Notes under the pieces: generated by a model | Told to the model about the DNA's origin: nothing | Database searches by the model: none | Seen by the model: the letters and a program-made list of their open reading frames with translations, nothing else | Origin: an uncultured Alphaproteobacteria bacterium | GTDB taxonomy: Bacteria > Pseudomonadota > Alphaproteobacteria > GCA-2731375 | Assembly: GCA_951812805.1 (NCBI GenBank) | Contig: CATOSZ010000004.1 | Span: 248,001 to 312,000, forward strand | DNA: 64,000 bases | Direction of reading: 5' to 3' | Shown: positions 40,599-49,289 of the stretch, piece after piece | Position numbering within the stretch: the first letter of the stretch is position 1 | How the letters are laid out: each line of letters begins with the position of its first letter | Made by a program: the position numbers and the translations under genes

Positions 40599-41525
40599 TC
40601 ACTCGGGCCCGTCGGCGGTGACCAACGCCCCGGCCAAGCGGGCACCGAGGCGGGTGTTGGCGAGCGCCAGCGCGCGGTTGACCGCCATCGTCCGTCCCAC
40701 CGAGAGCCGGTTGAGCTCGGCGAGCAGGAACGGCGTCAAGGCCGGACCGGCGATACCCGCCGACGCGGCGGCCTCGTGTGCGGCCGTCAACCAGCCGGAC
40801 AACTGCGATGTGGGAATGGCGAGGTCCGCGGGCGGCGGCTCGCAGACCAGCACCCCGCCGCCGCCAAGCGCCCAATGCACCCGCGCGACCGCCGCGATCT
40901 CGTCGACATCCTCGGCCCGGCCGGGCGCGGCGAGGCCGCTGTCGACGGCATGAAAGGCCGGAAAACGGTCCGTACGATGGCCGATGACCGGAACGCCGAG
41001 GGCTTCGAGCAATTCCAACGTCGCCGGCAGGTCGAGGATCGACTTGGCCCCGCTGCAGACCACGGCGACGGGGCGGCGCGAGAGTTCCATCAGGTCGGCC
41101 GAGACGTCGGGCGGACCGTCGCCCGGGTGGACGCCGCCGATGCCGCCGGTGGCGAAGACCGTGATGCCGACCTCGGCGGCGATCCGCATCGTCGAAGCCA
41201 CGGTGGTGGCACCCAGGCCGCCTGACATCAGCACCGCCGCCAGATCGCGGGCCGATACTTTGGCGCAGGCCTCGGTGGCGATACGCACCAGCGCGTCGTC
41301 GTCGAGCCCGACCCGCACGCGACCGTCGATGAGAGCGATCAGTGCCGGCACCGCGCCCGCCGCACGTGCCGCATCCGTCATTTCCCGGGCGAGGGCGAGG
41401 TTGTCGGGGCGGGGAAAGCCCTGGGCGATGATGCTGGTTTCCAGGGCGACGACCGGGCGGCCGTCGCCGAGGGCCTGGGCGACCTCGTCGTCGAGCCGGA
41501 TCAAGCCTGCGGGTTCAGAGCGCAT
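40599..41525 (-). CDS. psuG: Pseudouridine-5'-phosphate glycosidase
   Basis: A 308-residue PsuG (IndA/YeiN family). It cleaves the C-glycosidic bond of pseudouridine 5'-phosphate to uracil and ribose 5-phosphate. Signatures: VALETSIIAQGFPRPDN (catalytic Glu in ETS), VLMSGGLGATTVASTMRIAA, VFATGGIGGVHPG, VCSGAKSILDLPATLELLE and GHRTDRFPAFH. ATG 41525 overlaps the 3' end of the phosphohexomutase gene by 11 bases. No pseudouridine kinase (psuK) is adjacent, unlike the usual psuK-psuG pair. Confidence 0.92.
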   Translation of the reverse strand: MRSEPAGLIRLDDEVAQALGDGRPVVALETSIIAQGFPRPDNLALAREMTDAARAAGAVPALIALIDGRVRVGLDDDALVRIATEACAKVSARDLAAVLMSGGLGATTVASTMRIAAEVGITVFATGGIGGVHPGDGPPDVSADLMELSRRPVAVVCSGAKSILDLPATLELLEALGVPVIGHRTDRFPAFHAVDSGLAAPGRAEDVDEIAAVARVHWALGGGGVLVCEPPPADLAIPTSQLSGWLTAAHEAAASAGIAGPALTPFLLAELNRLSVGRTMAVNRALALANTRLGARLAGALVTADGPE

Positions 41526-42894
41526 CGCCCGGATCGAGGCCGACGGCCTCGAGTTCGCGCCGCACCTCGGCACAAAGCTCGGCCAGTGCCGCCTCGCTCT
41601 CCGCCTCGGCCCGCAGCACCACGACGGGCTGCGTGTTGGAGGCGCGCAGCAGCCACCACCCGGCCGCCGTCCGCACCCGCACCCCGTCGAGGGTGTTCAC
41701 CTCGGCCTTGCGCGCCGCCAGGTTCCGGCGCACCTCCTCGACCAGATCGAACTTGCGTGCGTCGGGGCAATCGACCCGGATCTCCGGCGTGTTGACCGCC
41801 GCCGGCAAGCTGTCACGCAACGCCGCGGCCGAGCCGCCGGAACGGGCGACCAGATCCATGAACCGAAGCGCCACATAGATCGCGTCGTCATGGCCGAAGA
41901 ACTTGTCGGCCATGAAGATATGGCCGCTCATCTCGCCGGCCAGCGGCGCCTGCATCTTCGCCATCTCGTCCTTGATGACGGAATGGCCGGTCCGGCACAT
42001 CACCGCCTTGCCGCCGGCCCGGGTGACCTCGTCGAACAGGGTCTGGCTGGACTTCACATCGGCCAGGATCGGCGCGCCCGGAAAATCGCGCAGCACGTCG
42101 CGCGCCAGCAGGGTCAGCAGCTGATCGCCCCAGATGATCCGCCCCGACCCGTCGACCAGCCCGATGCGATCGCCGTCGCCGTCGAAGCCGACGCCGAAAT
42201 CCAGCCCCTCGTCCCGCACCAGGGCGATCAGGTCCTGCAAGTTCTCCGCCACCGTCGGGTCCGGGTGATGGGCGGGAAAATTGCCGTCGATGCGTTCGTA
42301 CAAGGTCAGATGGCGACCGGGCAGGCGTTCGATCAGGGCCTGCACCACGTCGCCGGTAGCGCCGTGTCCGCAATCCCAGGCGACGGCGAGCGGCGCCCGC
42401 GCCTCGTAAGTCGCGACCAACAGGTCGAGATAGGCCGGCACCACATCGTGGCTTTCCAGCACGCCGGGCCCCGTCGCCCAGTCCCCTCGGGCGGCGCGGG
42501 CGGCGAGATCCTGGATCGAGGGACCGAAGAACGGTTTGCCGCCGAGACTCATCTTGAAGCCGTTGTAGTCGGGCGGATTGTGCGAGCCGGTGACCATGAT
42601 GCCGCCGTCGCAGTTCAGCTCGTGCACTGCGAAATAGAGCTGCGGCGTCGGCCCGAGGCCGACCCGGCAGGCGGTCAGGCCCGCATCGCGGATGCCTTCC
42701 GCGACGGCCTGTTCGTAACCGGGTGAGCTGTGGCGGCCGTCATAGCCGGTGGCGAGGCGGGTGCCGCCGGCCGCGCCCGCGATGGTCGCCAGCGTGCGGC
42801 CGATGGCGTAGGCGTCGGCGGTGGAAATGGTCTCGTCGACGATGCCGCGGATATCGTATTCCCGCAGCACGCCGGGATCGAATGAGTGCGTCAT
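41515..42894 (-). CDS. Phosphomannomutase/phosphoglucomutase
   Basis: A 459-residue alpha-D-phosphohexomutase (AlgC/ManB-like) that interconverts hexose 1- and 6-phosphates for envelope polysaccharide synthesis. EYDIRGI at the start, the phosphoserine loop VTGSHNPPDYNGFK (Ser near residue 103), the Mg2+ loop GFDGDGDRIGLVD, the sugar-binding GEMSGHIFM and the phosphate-binding LLRASNTQPVVVLRAE are all intact. It is followed by psuG with an 11-base overlap, suggesting coupled expression with pseudouridine-phosphate breakdown. Confidence 0.92.
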   Translation of the reverse strand: MTHSFDPGVLREYDIRGIVDETISTADAYAIGRTLATIAGAAGGTRLATGYDGRHSSPGYEQAVAEGIRDAGLTACRVGLGPTPQLYFAVHELNCDGGIMVTGSHNPPDYNGFKMSLGGKPFFGPSIQDLAARAARGDWATGPGVLESHDVVPAYLDLLVATYEARAPLAVAWDCGHGATGDVVQALIERLPGRHLTLYERIDGNFPAHHPDPTVAENLQDLIALVRDEGLDFGVGFDGDGDRIGLVDGSGRIIWGDQLLTLLARDVLRDFPGAPILADVKSSQTLFDEVTRAGGKAVMCRTGHSVIKDEMAKMQAPLAGEMSGHIFMADKFFGHDDAIYVALRFMDLVARSGGSAAALRDSLPAAVNTPEIRVDCPDARKFDLVEEVRRNLAARKAEVNTLDGVRVRTAAGWWLLRASNTQPVVVLRAEAESEAALAELCAEVRRELEAVGLDPGDAL

Positions 42895-42971
42895 GGAGAG
42901 GACATTCCGCTGCTGTTCGGATCACGTCAGGGGCGCCTTCTGCCATGCCCCTCCGCCCGGCGCAAGGCATC

Positions 42972-43751
42972 TCAGGCCGCCAGCAGAATGTCCTTCGCCT
43001 GGTTGATCTTGGCCGCCAGCCAGGTCGAGCCGCCCTGGTCGGGGTGCATCTTGTGCATCAGCCGCCGGTAGGCGTCCTTGATCTCCGCCGCGCCGGCTTC
43101 GGGCCCGACGCCGAGGATTTCACGCGCTTCGTCCACCGTCATTGCAGGCGGCCGGCCACCGGGCGGCGGGCGGCGGCCCCAGCCGCGTCCGACATGCTCG
43201 TCCTCGTGCGCCCCGCCGGCACCGGCCGTCTCCGCCCCGCCCTGGGCCTGGGCGGTCTGTCGCCAGTCCTCGCCGACGGCACGATCGAGGTAGGTTTCCA
43301 GCAGCCGGGCCGAGTCGGGATCCTCGCGGTGACATTCGCCAAGCAGGGCGACCAGGTTTTCGAGGTCGAGGTCCGCCAGACGCTTGCCCGCGAAGGGACC
43401 GCGCAAGACCTCGCCGGACATGTCGCCGCTGTCGTGCTCGAGGGTCATGCGCAGCCAGGCGGTTTCGACCTTGGAGGTCCGCCCGCTCGGCTTCGTCGCA
43501 CCGCCGCCACCCGGCATCCGCAGGGTCGGCACGTGAAACCCGCGATAGAGTTTCCAGGCGACGAACAGCAGCGCGGAGCCGAGGAAGAAGCGCCCGGTGA
43601 AGAGGAACACCAACCCAACGGCGCCCACCAGCCCGAAGCAGAGATAACGCAGGCCTTGCGCCAGCAGCTTCGGGTCGGCCGACACCAGCCAGCGCGAGGC
43701 GAGCAGGAAGGCCAGCAGCAGGCAGACACCGAGAACGAGATAGGCCAGCAT
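42972..43751 (-). CDS. Membrane-anchored J-domain protein
   Basis: A 259-residue protein with two N-terminal transmembrane helices (about residues 2-20 and 36-68), a soluble middle region (ETAWLRMTLEHDSGDMSGEV; LDLENLVALLGECHREDPDS), a glycine-proline linker, and a C-terminal J domain: AREILGVGPEAGAAEIKDAY with RLMHKMHPDQGGS holding the HPD tripeptide. J domains stimulate Hsp70 ATPase; the topology resembles DjlA/TIM14-type proteins that recruit DnaK to the membrane. It lies three bases after the VWA gene. Confidence 0.88.
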   Translation of the reverse strand: MLAYLVLGVCLLLAFLLASRWLVSADPKLLAQGLRYLCFGLVGAVGLVFLFTGRFFLGSALLFVAWKLYRGFHVPTLRMPGGGGATKPSGRTSKVETAWLRMTLEHDSGDMSGEVLRGPFAGKRLADLDLENLVALLGECHREDPDSARLLETYLDRAVGEDWRQTAQAQGGAETAGAGGAHEDEHVGRGWGRRPPPGGRPPAMTVDEAREILGVGPEAGAAEIKDAYRRLMHKMHPDQGGSTWLAAKINQAKDILLAA

Positions 43752-43754
43752 GGC

Positions 43755-44498
43755 TCACTTCACCTGATGCGCGATCGCCAGCACCTCGCCGCCCCACTTC
43801 TCGCCGTGGCTCAGCAGCGCACGGCGGCCGCCGGCGGCATAGACCGCGACGGCGCCGAGCAGCGCTTTCAGCTGTGCCGCGGACCCGGCGTCGAACCGGC
43901 AATAGGCCCCGCTGGTCAGCTGCGCGACCTGACGGAAGCCCCGCTCGGCGTAGTCGAGGTGGCCTTCCTGGAAGAGGAAGCAGCGCACGCCACGCAGGCC
44001 GAGCTCGCCCGCCTTGGCACAGACCGCGTCGATCTCCTCCTCCAGCGCGTCGCCGACGAAGACCATGGCGTCGATCTTTCGTTCACTGTCCAGGCGGATG
44101 GCATAGTCCAGCATGCGCTCGAGCTGGGTCTGCCCGCCGAGGCAACGGACCCGGGTCATGTAGGGGATGAGCTTGGCGGCGCTGGAAACCCAGGGCGTCG
44201 TCTTCAGTTCCCGGTAGCCGCGATAGAATAGCAGCCGGACGTCGAGCCCGCCGAGGGTCGAGGCCTCGGCGAACATGTCGCCCTGGATCTGGCAGGCCAT
44301 GTCCCAGGTCGGCTCGCGACTCGCGGTGGCGTCCATGGCGAACAGCAGCCGGCCACGCGATGCCTTCTCCCGGACACGCGGCATGTCGCGCACCGTGTCG
44401 AGAAAAGCCTGCACGTCGGCGGTGGCCTCCACCTGCCGTTCCGGGTCCTTGGCCGGCACGGGGGTTCCGTCCGCCCGGGTCCGATCCTCGCGCGTCAT
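43755..44498 (-). CDS. VWA-domain protein
   Basis: A 247-residue cytoplasmic protein with a von Willebrand A fold. GRLLFAMDATASREPTWDMA near residues 49-68 is a variant MIDAS site (D-x-T-x-S instead of D-x-S-x-S), and MVFVGDALEEEIDAV gives the downstream Asp. VWA domains bind partner proteins through metal. ATG 44498 follows GGGAGC; the frame upstream lacks a site. It is immediately followed by the J-domain gene, an association I recall as common in Alphaproteobacteria, suggesting a shared proteostasis or assembly role (inference). Confidence 0.8.
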   Translation of the reverse strand: MTREDRTRADGTPVPAKDPERQVEATADVQAFLDTVRDMPRVREKASRGRLLFAMDATASREPTWDMACQIQGDMFAEASTLGGLDVRLLFYRGYRELKTTPWVSSAAKLIPYMTRVRCLGGQTQLERMLDYAIRLDSERKIDAMVFVGDALEEEIDAVCAKAGELGLRGVRCFLFQEGHLDYAERGFRQVAQLTSGAYCRFDAGSAAQLKALLGAVAVYAAGGRRALLSHGEKWGGEVLAIAHQVK

Positions 44499-44591
44499 GG
44501 CGAGAGCTCCCTGTGTTTCGCGCGGCGCTCGATCAAGTCTACCCGAAGCAGATGGGTCCAGCGACCCCCTCGCGCAAGCGGCCAGCAACCG

Positions 44592-45125
44592 TCACCCGGG
44601 ATGGCGCGGCGGATGGATCGGCTGGAAGGTTCGCACCCGCCAGCCCGCGGCCGCGGCGATGTTCGGCGGCGTTCCCGTCTGGCCGATCCGCACGCCCCGT
44701 TCCCGGATCGTCGCGTCCAGGCCGACGATGGCGAGCGGGGTGAAATCGTCGGACAACGGCGGTGCGGCATCCGTCAACCGATCGATCAGGACCATCCAAC
44801 CCGCCTCGCCCAGATCCATGTCGGCGATATCGCCTTGCACCAGGTTGCGGTCCCAGTTGGTCATCTTCGCCCGGAAGACCGGGTCGACCGAAGTGCGCCC
44901 GGCCCGCGAGGTGTAGTTCTCACTCTCCAGAACCTCCGGTCCCGTCAGACGGTAGACGGCGAGAAACGGCGCGTCGGCGGTGGGATCGCATGCGTAGCGC
45001 TGAGCCGACAGGAAGCCCGGAATGCTCAACAGCATGGAGATGTGCTTTCGATAGAAGCCGTCGAACGCGGCGCGATCCTCGCTCGCGGGATAGTGCATCT
45101 CCACCATGTAGAAGGTCGTCGTCAC
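44592..45125 (-). CDS. EthD-like/dimeric alpha-beta barrel protein
   Basis: A 177-residue protein. TTFYMVEMHYPASEDRAAF, then FYRKHISMLLSIPGFLSAQR and DAPFLAVYRLTGPEVLESEN show the ferredoxin-like beta-alpha-beta fold of the EthD/ABM group, which binds small ligands as dimers. The start is GTG at 45125, forming a GTGA overlap with the stop of the cupin gene. The C-terminal part (from about residue 115) is unfamiliar. It is probably part of a two-gene unit with the cupin protein. Confidence 0.65.
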   Translation of the reverse strand: MTTTFYMVEMHYPASEDRAAFDGFYRKHISMLLSIPGFLSAQRYACDPTADAPFLAVYRLTGPEVLESENYTSRAGRTSVDPVFRAKMTNWDRNLVQGDIADMDLGEAGWMVLIDRLTDAAPPLSDDFTPLAIVGLDATIRERGVRIGQTGTPPNIAAAAGWRVRTFQPIHPPRHPG

Positions 45126-45913
45126 GGGCGCTTCACCGTGTCGTCGGGTCGCTGCATGTAGGCGGCCGGATCGCGTTTCGCGAGCGCGATCGGGTCGGAG
45201 CCGGGACGCGCCGTCGGGCGGGCGAATTGCAGGATCAGCACGTCCGCGCCGGCCGGGCCCGCTTGCAGCCGTGCCGGGGCCTCGCCCGGCTGGACATGGA
45301 TCAGCGAGTGGCGATCGAGGTCCGCGCCGTCGCGGCTCAATTCCCCATCGCAGACTAGATAGTACTGCCCGCCCGCGTCCGAGGTGGGCCCTTCCGCCGC
45401 GGCACCCGGGCCGAGGCGAAGACCGATGGCGAAGACGCCGTCGTCCTGGGGCGCCATCAACGCCGTTTCCACCACCTCCCCCGGCGCCGGCACCGGGCCC
45501 GAGCGGTCGAAATGACCGGCGATGTTGCGGCCCGCCCGGCAGGGCATGTTGTGCTTGTTGCCCGGCATGGCGAAGAAGCCGCCGCTGGCGATCGGGCGGA
45601 GCGTGAAGAAGGCGAAGCCCTTCTCCTCGCCGCGGATCGGGCCGTAGGGCGTATAGGCGTCGGCATACTGGAAGGTGACCGGGTTCGCCGCCTTCTTGCC
45701 CATGGCGCATTCGCCCTCGACCACCACCTGGTACTGGTCGATGTCGTGGAAATGCGGCGGGATCAACGCGCCCGGATAAAGCCTGTCGACGAGAAAGGCC
45801 TGCGGCTCGGCGTTGATCGTGCCGGGCGAGCCGATGTAATCGAACCGCTTGCCCGTGCCCTCGGCCCGAACCACTTCCACTTCGCTCGCTTCACTTGCCG
45901 CCACCGCCCGCAT
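45122..45913 (-). CDS. Bicupin-type protein
   Basis: A 263-residue cupin-fold protein. The first barrel has ALIPPHFHDIDQYQVVVEGE, where H-F-H...Q resembles the metal-binding cupin motif 1; a second, degenerate barrel (AGGQYYLVCDGELSRDGADL; IHVQPGEAPARLQAGPAGAD) follows. No known enzyme class is clear; gentisate dioxygenase-like or storage roles are possible relatives of the fold. Ends inside the GTG start of the EthD-like gene, so both are translated together. Confidence 0.75.
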   Translation of the reverse strand: MRAVAASEASEVEVVRAEGTGKRFDYIGSPGTINAEPQAFLVDRLYPGALIPPHFHDIDQYQVVVEGECAMGKKAANPVTFQYADAYTPYGPIRGEEKGFAFFTLRPIASGGFFAMPGNKHNMPCRAGRNIAGHFDRSGPVPAPGEVVETALMAPQDDGVFAIGLRLGPGAAAEGPTSDAGGQYYLVCDGELSRDGADLDRHSLIHVQPGEAPARLQAGPAGADVLILQFARPTARPGSDPIALAKRDPAAYMQRPDDTVKRP

Positions 45914-45988
45914 GCCGCGTCTCTCCCGCCGTTGACTGTCGGCGCGGAGACTAACACGCCCGGCGCCACGCGTGCCATTGCCCGGCCC

Positions 45989-46777
45989 TCAGTCCTCGGC
46001 CATCGACTGGCCCGGCATGTGGTTGAAGACGGAATGGGTGAGGCCGCCGTCGGCCAGCAGGCTCTGGCCGGTCAGGTATTTCGCCGCCGGGCTCAACAGG
46101 AAGGCGACGACGCCCGCCATGTCGTCCGTCGCATCGGCGATATGGCCGAGCGGAACCAGCGCCTCACGCTCGGCCTTCATGCGGTTGTCGGCATAGACCC
46201 GGGCCGAAAGGGGCGTGTGCACCGCGCCCGGCGAGAGGGCGTTGACGCGGATGCCGTCCGGGCCCCATTCCTGCGCGAGCTGGCGGACCAGCATGATCAA
46301 GGCCGCCTTGGTCGTCGAATAGGCGCCGAGGCCGCGGTAGGGCATGTGACCCGCGCTCGACGCCGTGGCGACGATGGCACCCCGGCTTTGCTTCAGGGCA
46401 GGATAGGCCGCACGGGCGAGCAGCCAGGTCGCCCGCAGGTTGACGTTCATCATCTCGTCCCAAGTCTCGACCGACATCTCGGCAAGCGGGGCCGGACGGC
46501 TGATGCCGGCGTTGGAGACCAGCGCATCGAGCCCGCCGAAGGCATCCGCCGCCGCGCCCACCAGACGATCCGCCGTCTCGACCTCGCCGACGTCGCCGGT
46601 AAGCGGCAGAACCTCCGCGCCCAAACCTTCGAGCTCCGCCGTCATGGCGTCGAGCGTCGCCATCTCGTCGCGCTCGCAGAGTGCGATCGACAAGGGGGCG
46701 CCGTTCCGCTCCCGAGCCAGGCGCCGCGCGATGCCGCCGCCGATGCCCCGGCTTCCACCGGTGATGAGAATACGCAT
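45989..46777 (-). CDS. Short-chain dehydrogenase/reductase
   Basis: A 262-residue classical SDR of the FabG/3-ketoacyl reductase-like type: RILITGGSRGIGGGIARRLA at the start, SNAGISRPAPLAEMS, catalytic YSTTKAALIMLVRQLA and ALSPGAVHTPLSARV, with a C-terminal LTGQSLLADGGLT. ATG 46777 follows GGGGAGATAAGC; an upstream extension lacks a site. It is divergent from the MFS transporter gene, separated by 89 bases. Substrate unknown. Confidence 0.9.
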   Translation of the reverse strand: MRILITGGSRGIGGGIARRLARERNGAPLSIALCERDEMATLDAMTAELEGLGAEVLPLTGDVGEVETADRLVGAAADAFGGLDALVSNAGISRPAPLAEMSVETWDEMMNVNLRATWLLARAAYPALKQSRGAIVATASSAGHMPYRGLGAYSTTKAALIMLVRQLAQEWGPDGIRVNALSPGAVHTPLSARVYADNRMKAEREALVPLGHIADATDDMAGVVAFLLSPAAKYLTGQSLLADGGLTHSVFNHMPGQSMAED

Positions 46778-46866
46778 GCTTATCTCCCCGCCCTGGGCTA
46801 CCGTGCGCCCGTCGGCGACCACGATAGGCGCGGCACCCCGACCCCGGCAATGCCGCGAGCCCGGAC

Positions 46867-48393
46867 ATGAGCATCGATGCAAGCGAGCCCGAGCGCCTGA
46901 CGCGCTTCCACCAGGTGATGATCCTGGTATCGATCTCGCTCGGCACCCTGATCTACGGCCTGACGCTGACCGTGGCCAACGTGGTGCTGCCGCAGATCCA
47001 GGGCGGGCTGGCGGCGACGCAGGACCAGATCGCCTGGATCGTCACCTTCAACATCGTGGCGACGGCGGTGGCGACGCCGACCACCGGCTGGCTCGCCGCG
47101 CGGCTCGGCAGGCGGCGGCTGATGCTCTACGCGCTCGCCGGGTTCACCGTGTCGACCCTGCTGTGCGGGACCGCCGACAGCCTGCCGGAGTTGATCCTCT
47201 ACCGGATTGCCCAGGGCGCCTTCGGCGCGCCGACGATGCCGCTCGCGCAAGCGATAATCCTGGACGTGTTTCCCCGCCGCCTGCACGCGCTCGCCACCAT
47301 GTGCTGGGGCCTCGTCTCCGTCACCGGCACCTTCATCGGCCCGCTGTTCGGCGGCCATGTCGGCGAGGAGATGGACTGGCGCTGGGCCTTCTACCTAATC
47401 GCGCCATTCGGCATCACCGCCTGGCTCGGTTGCTGGATCTTCCTGACGGAGGGTCGGCGCCAGCCGCGGGTACCGCTCGACTGGACCGGGTTCCTCTCGC
47501 TCATCATCGCGATTGGCGCCTTTCAACTGATGCTCGACCGGGGTCAGAGCCAGGACTGGTTCGAGTCGCCGGAAATCATCCTCGAGGCGGTCGTCGCCCT
47601 GGTCGCCTTCTATCTCTTCATCGTGCACAGCCTGACCGCGGCCAATCCCTTCATCAACCTGCGGCTCTTCCTCAACCGCAACTTCGTCATCGGCCTGGCG
47701 CTGGCCTTCGCCTTCGGGATGCTGTTCCTGGTGCCGACGGTGCTGTTCCCGCCGCTGCTGCAGAACCTGCGCGGCTTTCCCGAGTCGAGCATCGGCATCC
47801 TGCTGTCGGCCCGCGGCATCGGCAACTGGCTCGCCTTCATGATCGTCGTGCAGATGACCAACTTCAATCCGCGCCTGACCATCGGCCTCGGCTTCTTCTG
47901 TCACGTCCTCGCCGGGCTCGCCATGGCCAGCCTCGACATCAACCTCACCCCGACGAGCGTGTTCTGGACCAATACCCTTCAGGGCTTCGGCGTCGGCCTG
48001 ATCTATGTGCCGATGACCATCATCGCATTCTCGACCCTGCCGCCCGACGACTTCGCCGAAGGCTCGGCCCTCTTCCATCTGCTGCGCAACCTCGGCAGTT
48101 CGGTCTTCATTTCGATCTGCGTCGCCCTGGTGGTGCGAACCACCGCCTCGAGCTACGCCGGCTTCACCGAACAGGTCTCGCTCTATAACGAGTTCTTCCG
48201 CTACGGCGCGCAGGCCGGCGGCTGGGGGGTGGAGAGTACGGGCGAGCTGCGGGCCCTCTCCGGCGAGATCCGCCGTCAGGCCTCGATGATCGGCTACATC
48301 AACGCGTTCTATCTCTATACGGTCGCGGCGGCCTGCGTGCTGCCCCTCCTCCTCCTGGTCAAGACGCCGCCACGGGTGCGCGCCGCCGCCTGA
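46867..48393 (+). CDS. MFS transporter, DHA2 family (EmrB/QacA type)
   Basis: A 508-residue, 14-helix drug:H+ antiporter-type protein. Motif A-like AARLGRRRLMLYALAGF follows helix 2 and motif C-like segment appears in the fifth helix region (GTFIGPLFGGHVGEEMDWRW). The DHA2 signature NVVLPQIQGGLAATQDQIAW lies in the first loop. It would expel hydrophobic or cationic compounds; no EmrA-type membrane fusion partner is adjacent. It is divergent from the SDR gene and followed by a beta-propeller gene 39 bases later. Confidence 0.9.
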   Translation: MSIDASEPERLTRFHQVMILVSISLGTLIYGLTLTVANVVLPQIQGGLAATQDQIAWIVTFNIVATAVATPTTGWLAARLGRRRLMLYALAGFTVSTLLCGTADSLPELILYRIAQGAFGAPTMPLAQAIILDVFPRRLHALATMCWGLVSVTGTFIGPLFGGHVGEEMDWRWAFYLIAPFGITAWLGCWIFLTEGRRQPRVPLDWTGFLSLIIAIGAFQLMLDRGQSQDWFESPEIILEAVVALVAFYLFIVHSLTAANPFINLRLFLNRNFVIGLALAFAFGMLFLVPTVLFPPLLQNLRGFPESSIGILLSARGIGNWLAFMIVVQMTNFNPRLTIGLGFFCHVLAGLAMASLDINLTPTSVFWTNTLQGFGVGLIYVPMTIIAFSTLPPDDFAEGSALFHLLRNLGSSVFISICVALVVRTTASSYAGFTEQVSLYNEFFRYGAQAGGWGVESTGELRALSGEIRRQASMIGYINAFYLYTVAAACVLPLLLLVKTPPRVRAAA

Positions 48394-48432
48394 CCGCATA
48401 GACTTCCCCCCCGGGGGCCCGAGGAGACGAAC

Positions 48433-49281
48433 ATGATCAGACTTCCCACGGCGGCACTGCTCGCCCTTATCGCCACGAGCGCGAGTGCTTTCGAGGCGCA
48501 GTTCCTCGATACGAGCGAGGCGTTTCTCGGCAATCCGCACGACGTGAAGCTGTCCGCCGACGGCACGCGGCTTTACGTCTCCGACGTCGACAACGACCAG
48601 GTGGCGATCCTGGACGCGGCCAGCCTGAAGCGCCTCGCCGCCTTCGGCCGGGACGAGCAGAACGGCACCCACGACATCGACTTAGGCCCGGACGGACGAA
48701 TGTATGTCGCCGATACGCACAACCATCGCATCGCGATCTACGTCCTCGACGGCGACTCCGGCCGCCTGGTCGGTGAGATCCGGGGCGGCTTCTCCAAGCC
48801 CGAGGGCGTGCTGGTCGCCCCGGACGGGCGCGTCTACGTCACCGGGGCCGGCAGCGGCAACATCCTGTTGTTCCAGGACGGCGAGGCGATCGCCGAACAA
48901 GGCGGCCTGAGCGCGCCGCACGACGTGGCCTTCGCGCCGAACGGCGATATCTGGGTCGCGGACGCCGGCAACGACCGCATGCTGCGCCTCGCACCGGACC
49001 TGCGGGCGCTGGGGGAGCTGAGCGGCCCGGCCTACGGCTTCAGAGGGCCGCGCTATCTCGACGTGGCGCCGGACGGCACGCTGATCGTCGCCGACAAGTA
49101 CAGCCACGCCATCAAGGTCGTCGCGGCGGACGGCCGCCTGCGCGGCGTCATCGGCGGCGACGGCGCCGGGCGCGGTCCGGGCAAGTTCCGCACGCCGGAG
49201 GGCGTGGCGCTCCGCGGCGATACCGTCTGGCTTTCCGATAGCGGCAATGACAGGATCGTGCGCTATCGGCTGAGGTGGTGA
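48433..49281 (+). CDS. Exported NHL-repeat beta-propeller protein
   Basis: A 282-residue protein with a signal peptide (IRLPTAALLALIATSASA) and about six NHL blades of the type 'G-x-hydrophobic-Y-V-A-D-x-x-N-x-R-I': GRMYVADTHNHRIAIY, GDIWVADAGNDRMLRL, GTLIVADKYSHAIKVV, TVWLSDSGNDRIVRY. NHL propellers bind proteins, lipids or act as peptidyl-glycine lyases; no catalytic set is evident. GAGGAGAC precedes the ATG. The metallophosphoesterase gene begins nine bases after its end. Confidence 0.82.
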   Translation: MIRLPTAALLALIATSASAFEAQFLDTSEAFLGNPHDVKLSADGTRLYVSDVDNDQVAILDAASLKRLAAFGRDEQNGTHDIDLGPDGRMYVADTHNHRIAIYVLDGDSGRLVGEIRGGFSKPEGVLVAPDGRVYVTGAGSGNILLFQDGEAIAEQGGLSAPHDVAFAPNGDIWVADAGNDRMLRLAPDLRALGELSGPAYGFRGPRYLDVAPDGTLIVADKYSHAIKVVAADGRLRGVIGGDGAGRGPGKFRTPEGVALRGDTVWLSDSGNDRIVRYRLRW

Positions 49282-49289
49282 GGACGACG

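Noticed and set aside
42929..42952. Hairpin AGGGGC/GCCCCT between the J-domain and phosphohexomutase genes
   Set aside because: Only a 6-bp stem with a 12-base loop and no T-tail, which is expected by chance in such GC-rich DNA.
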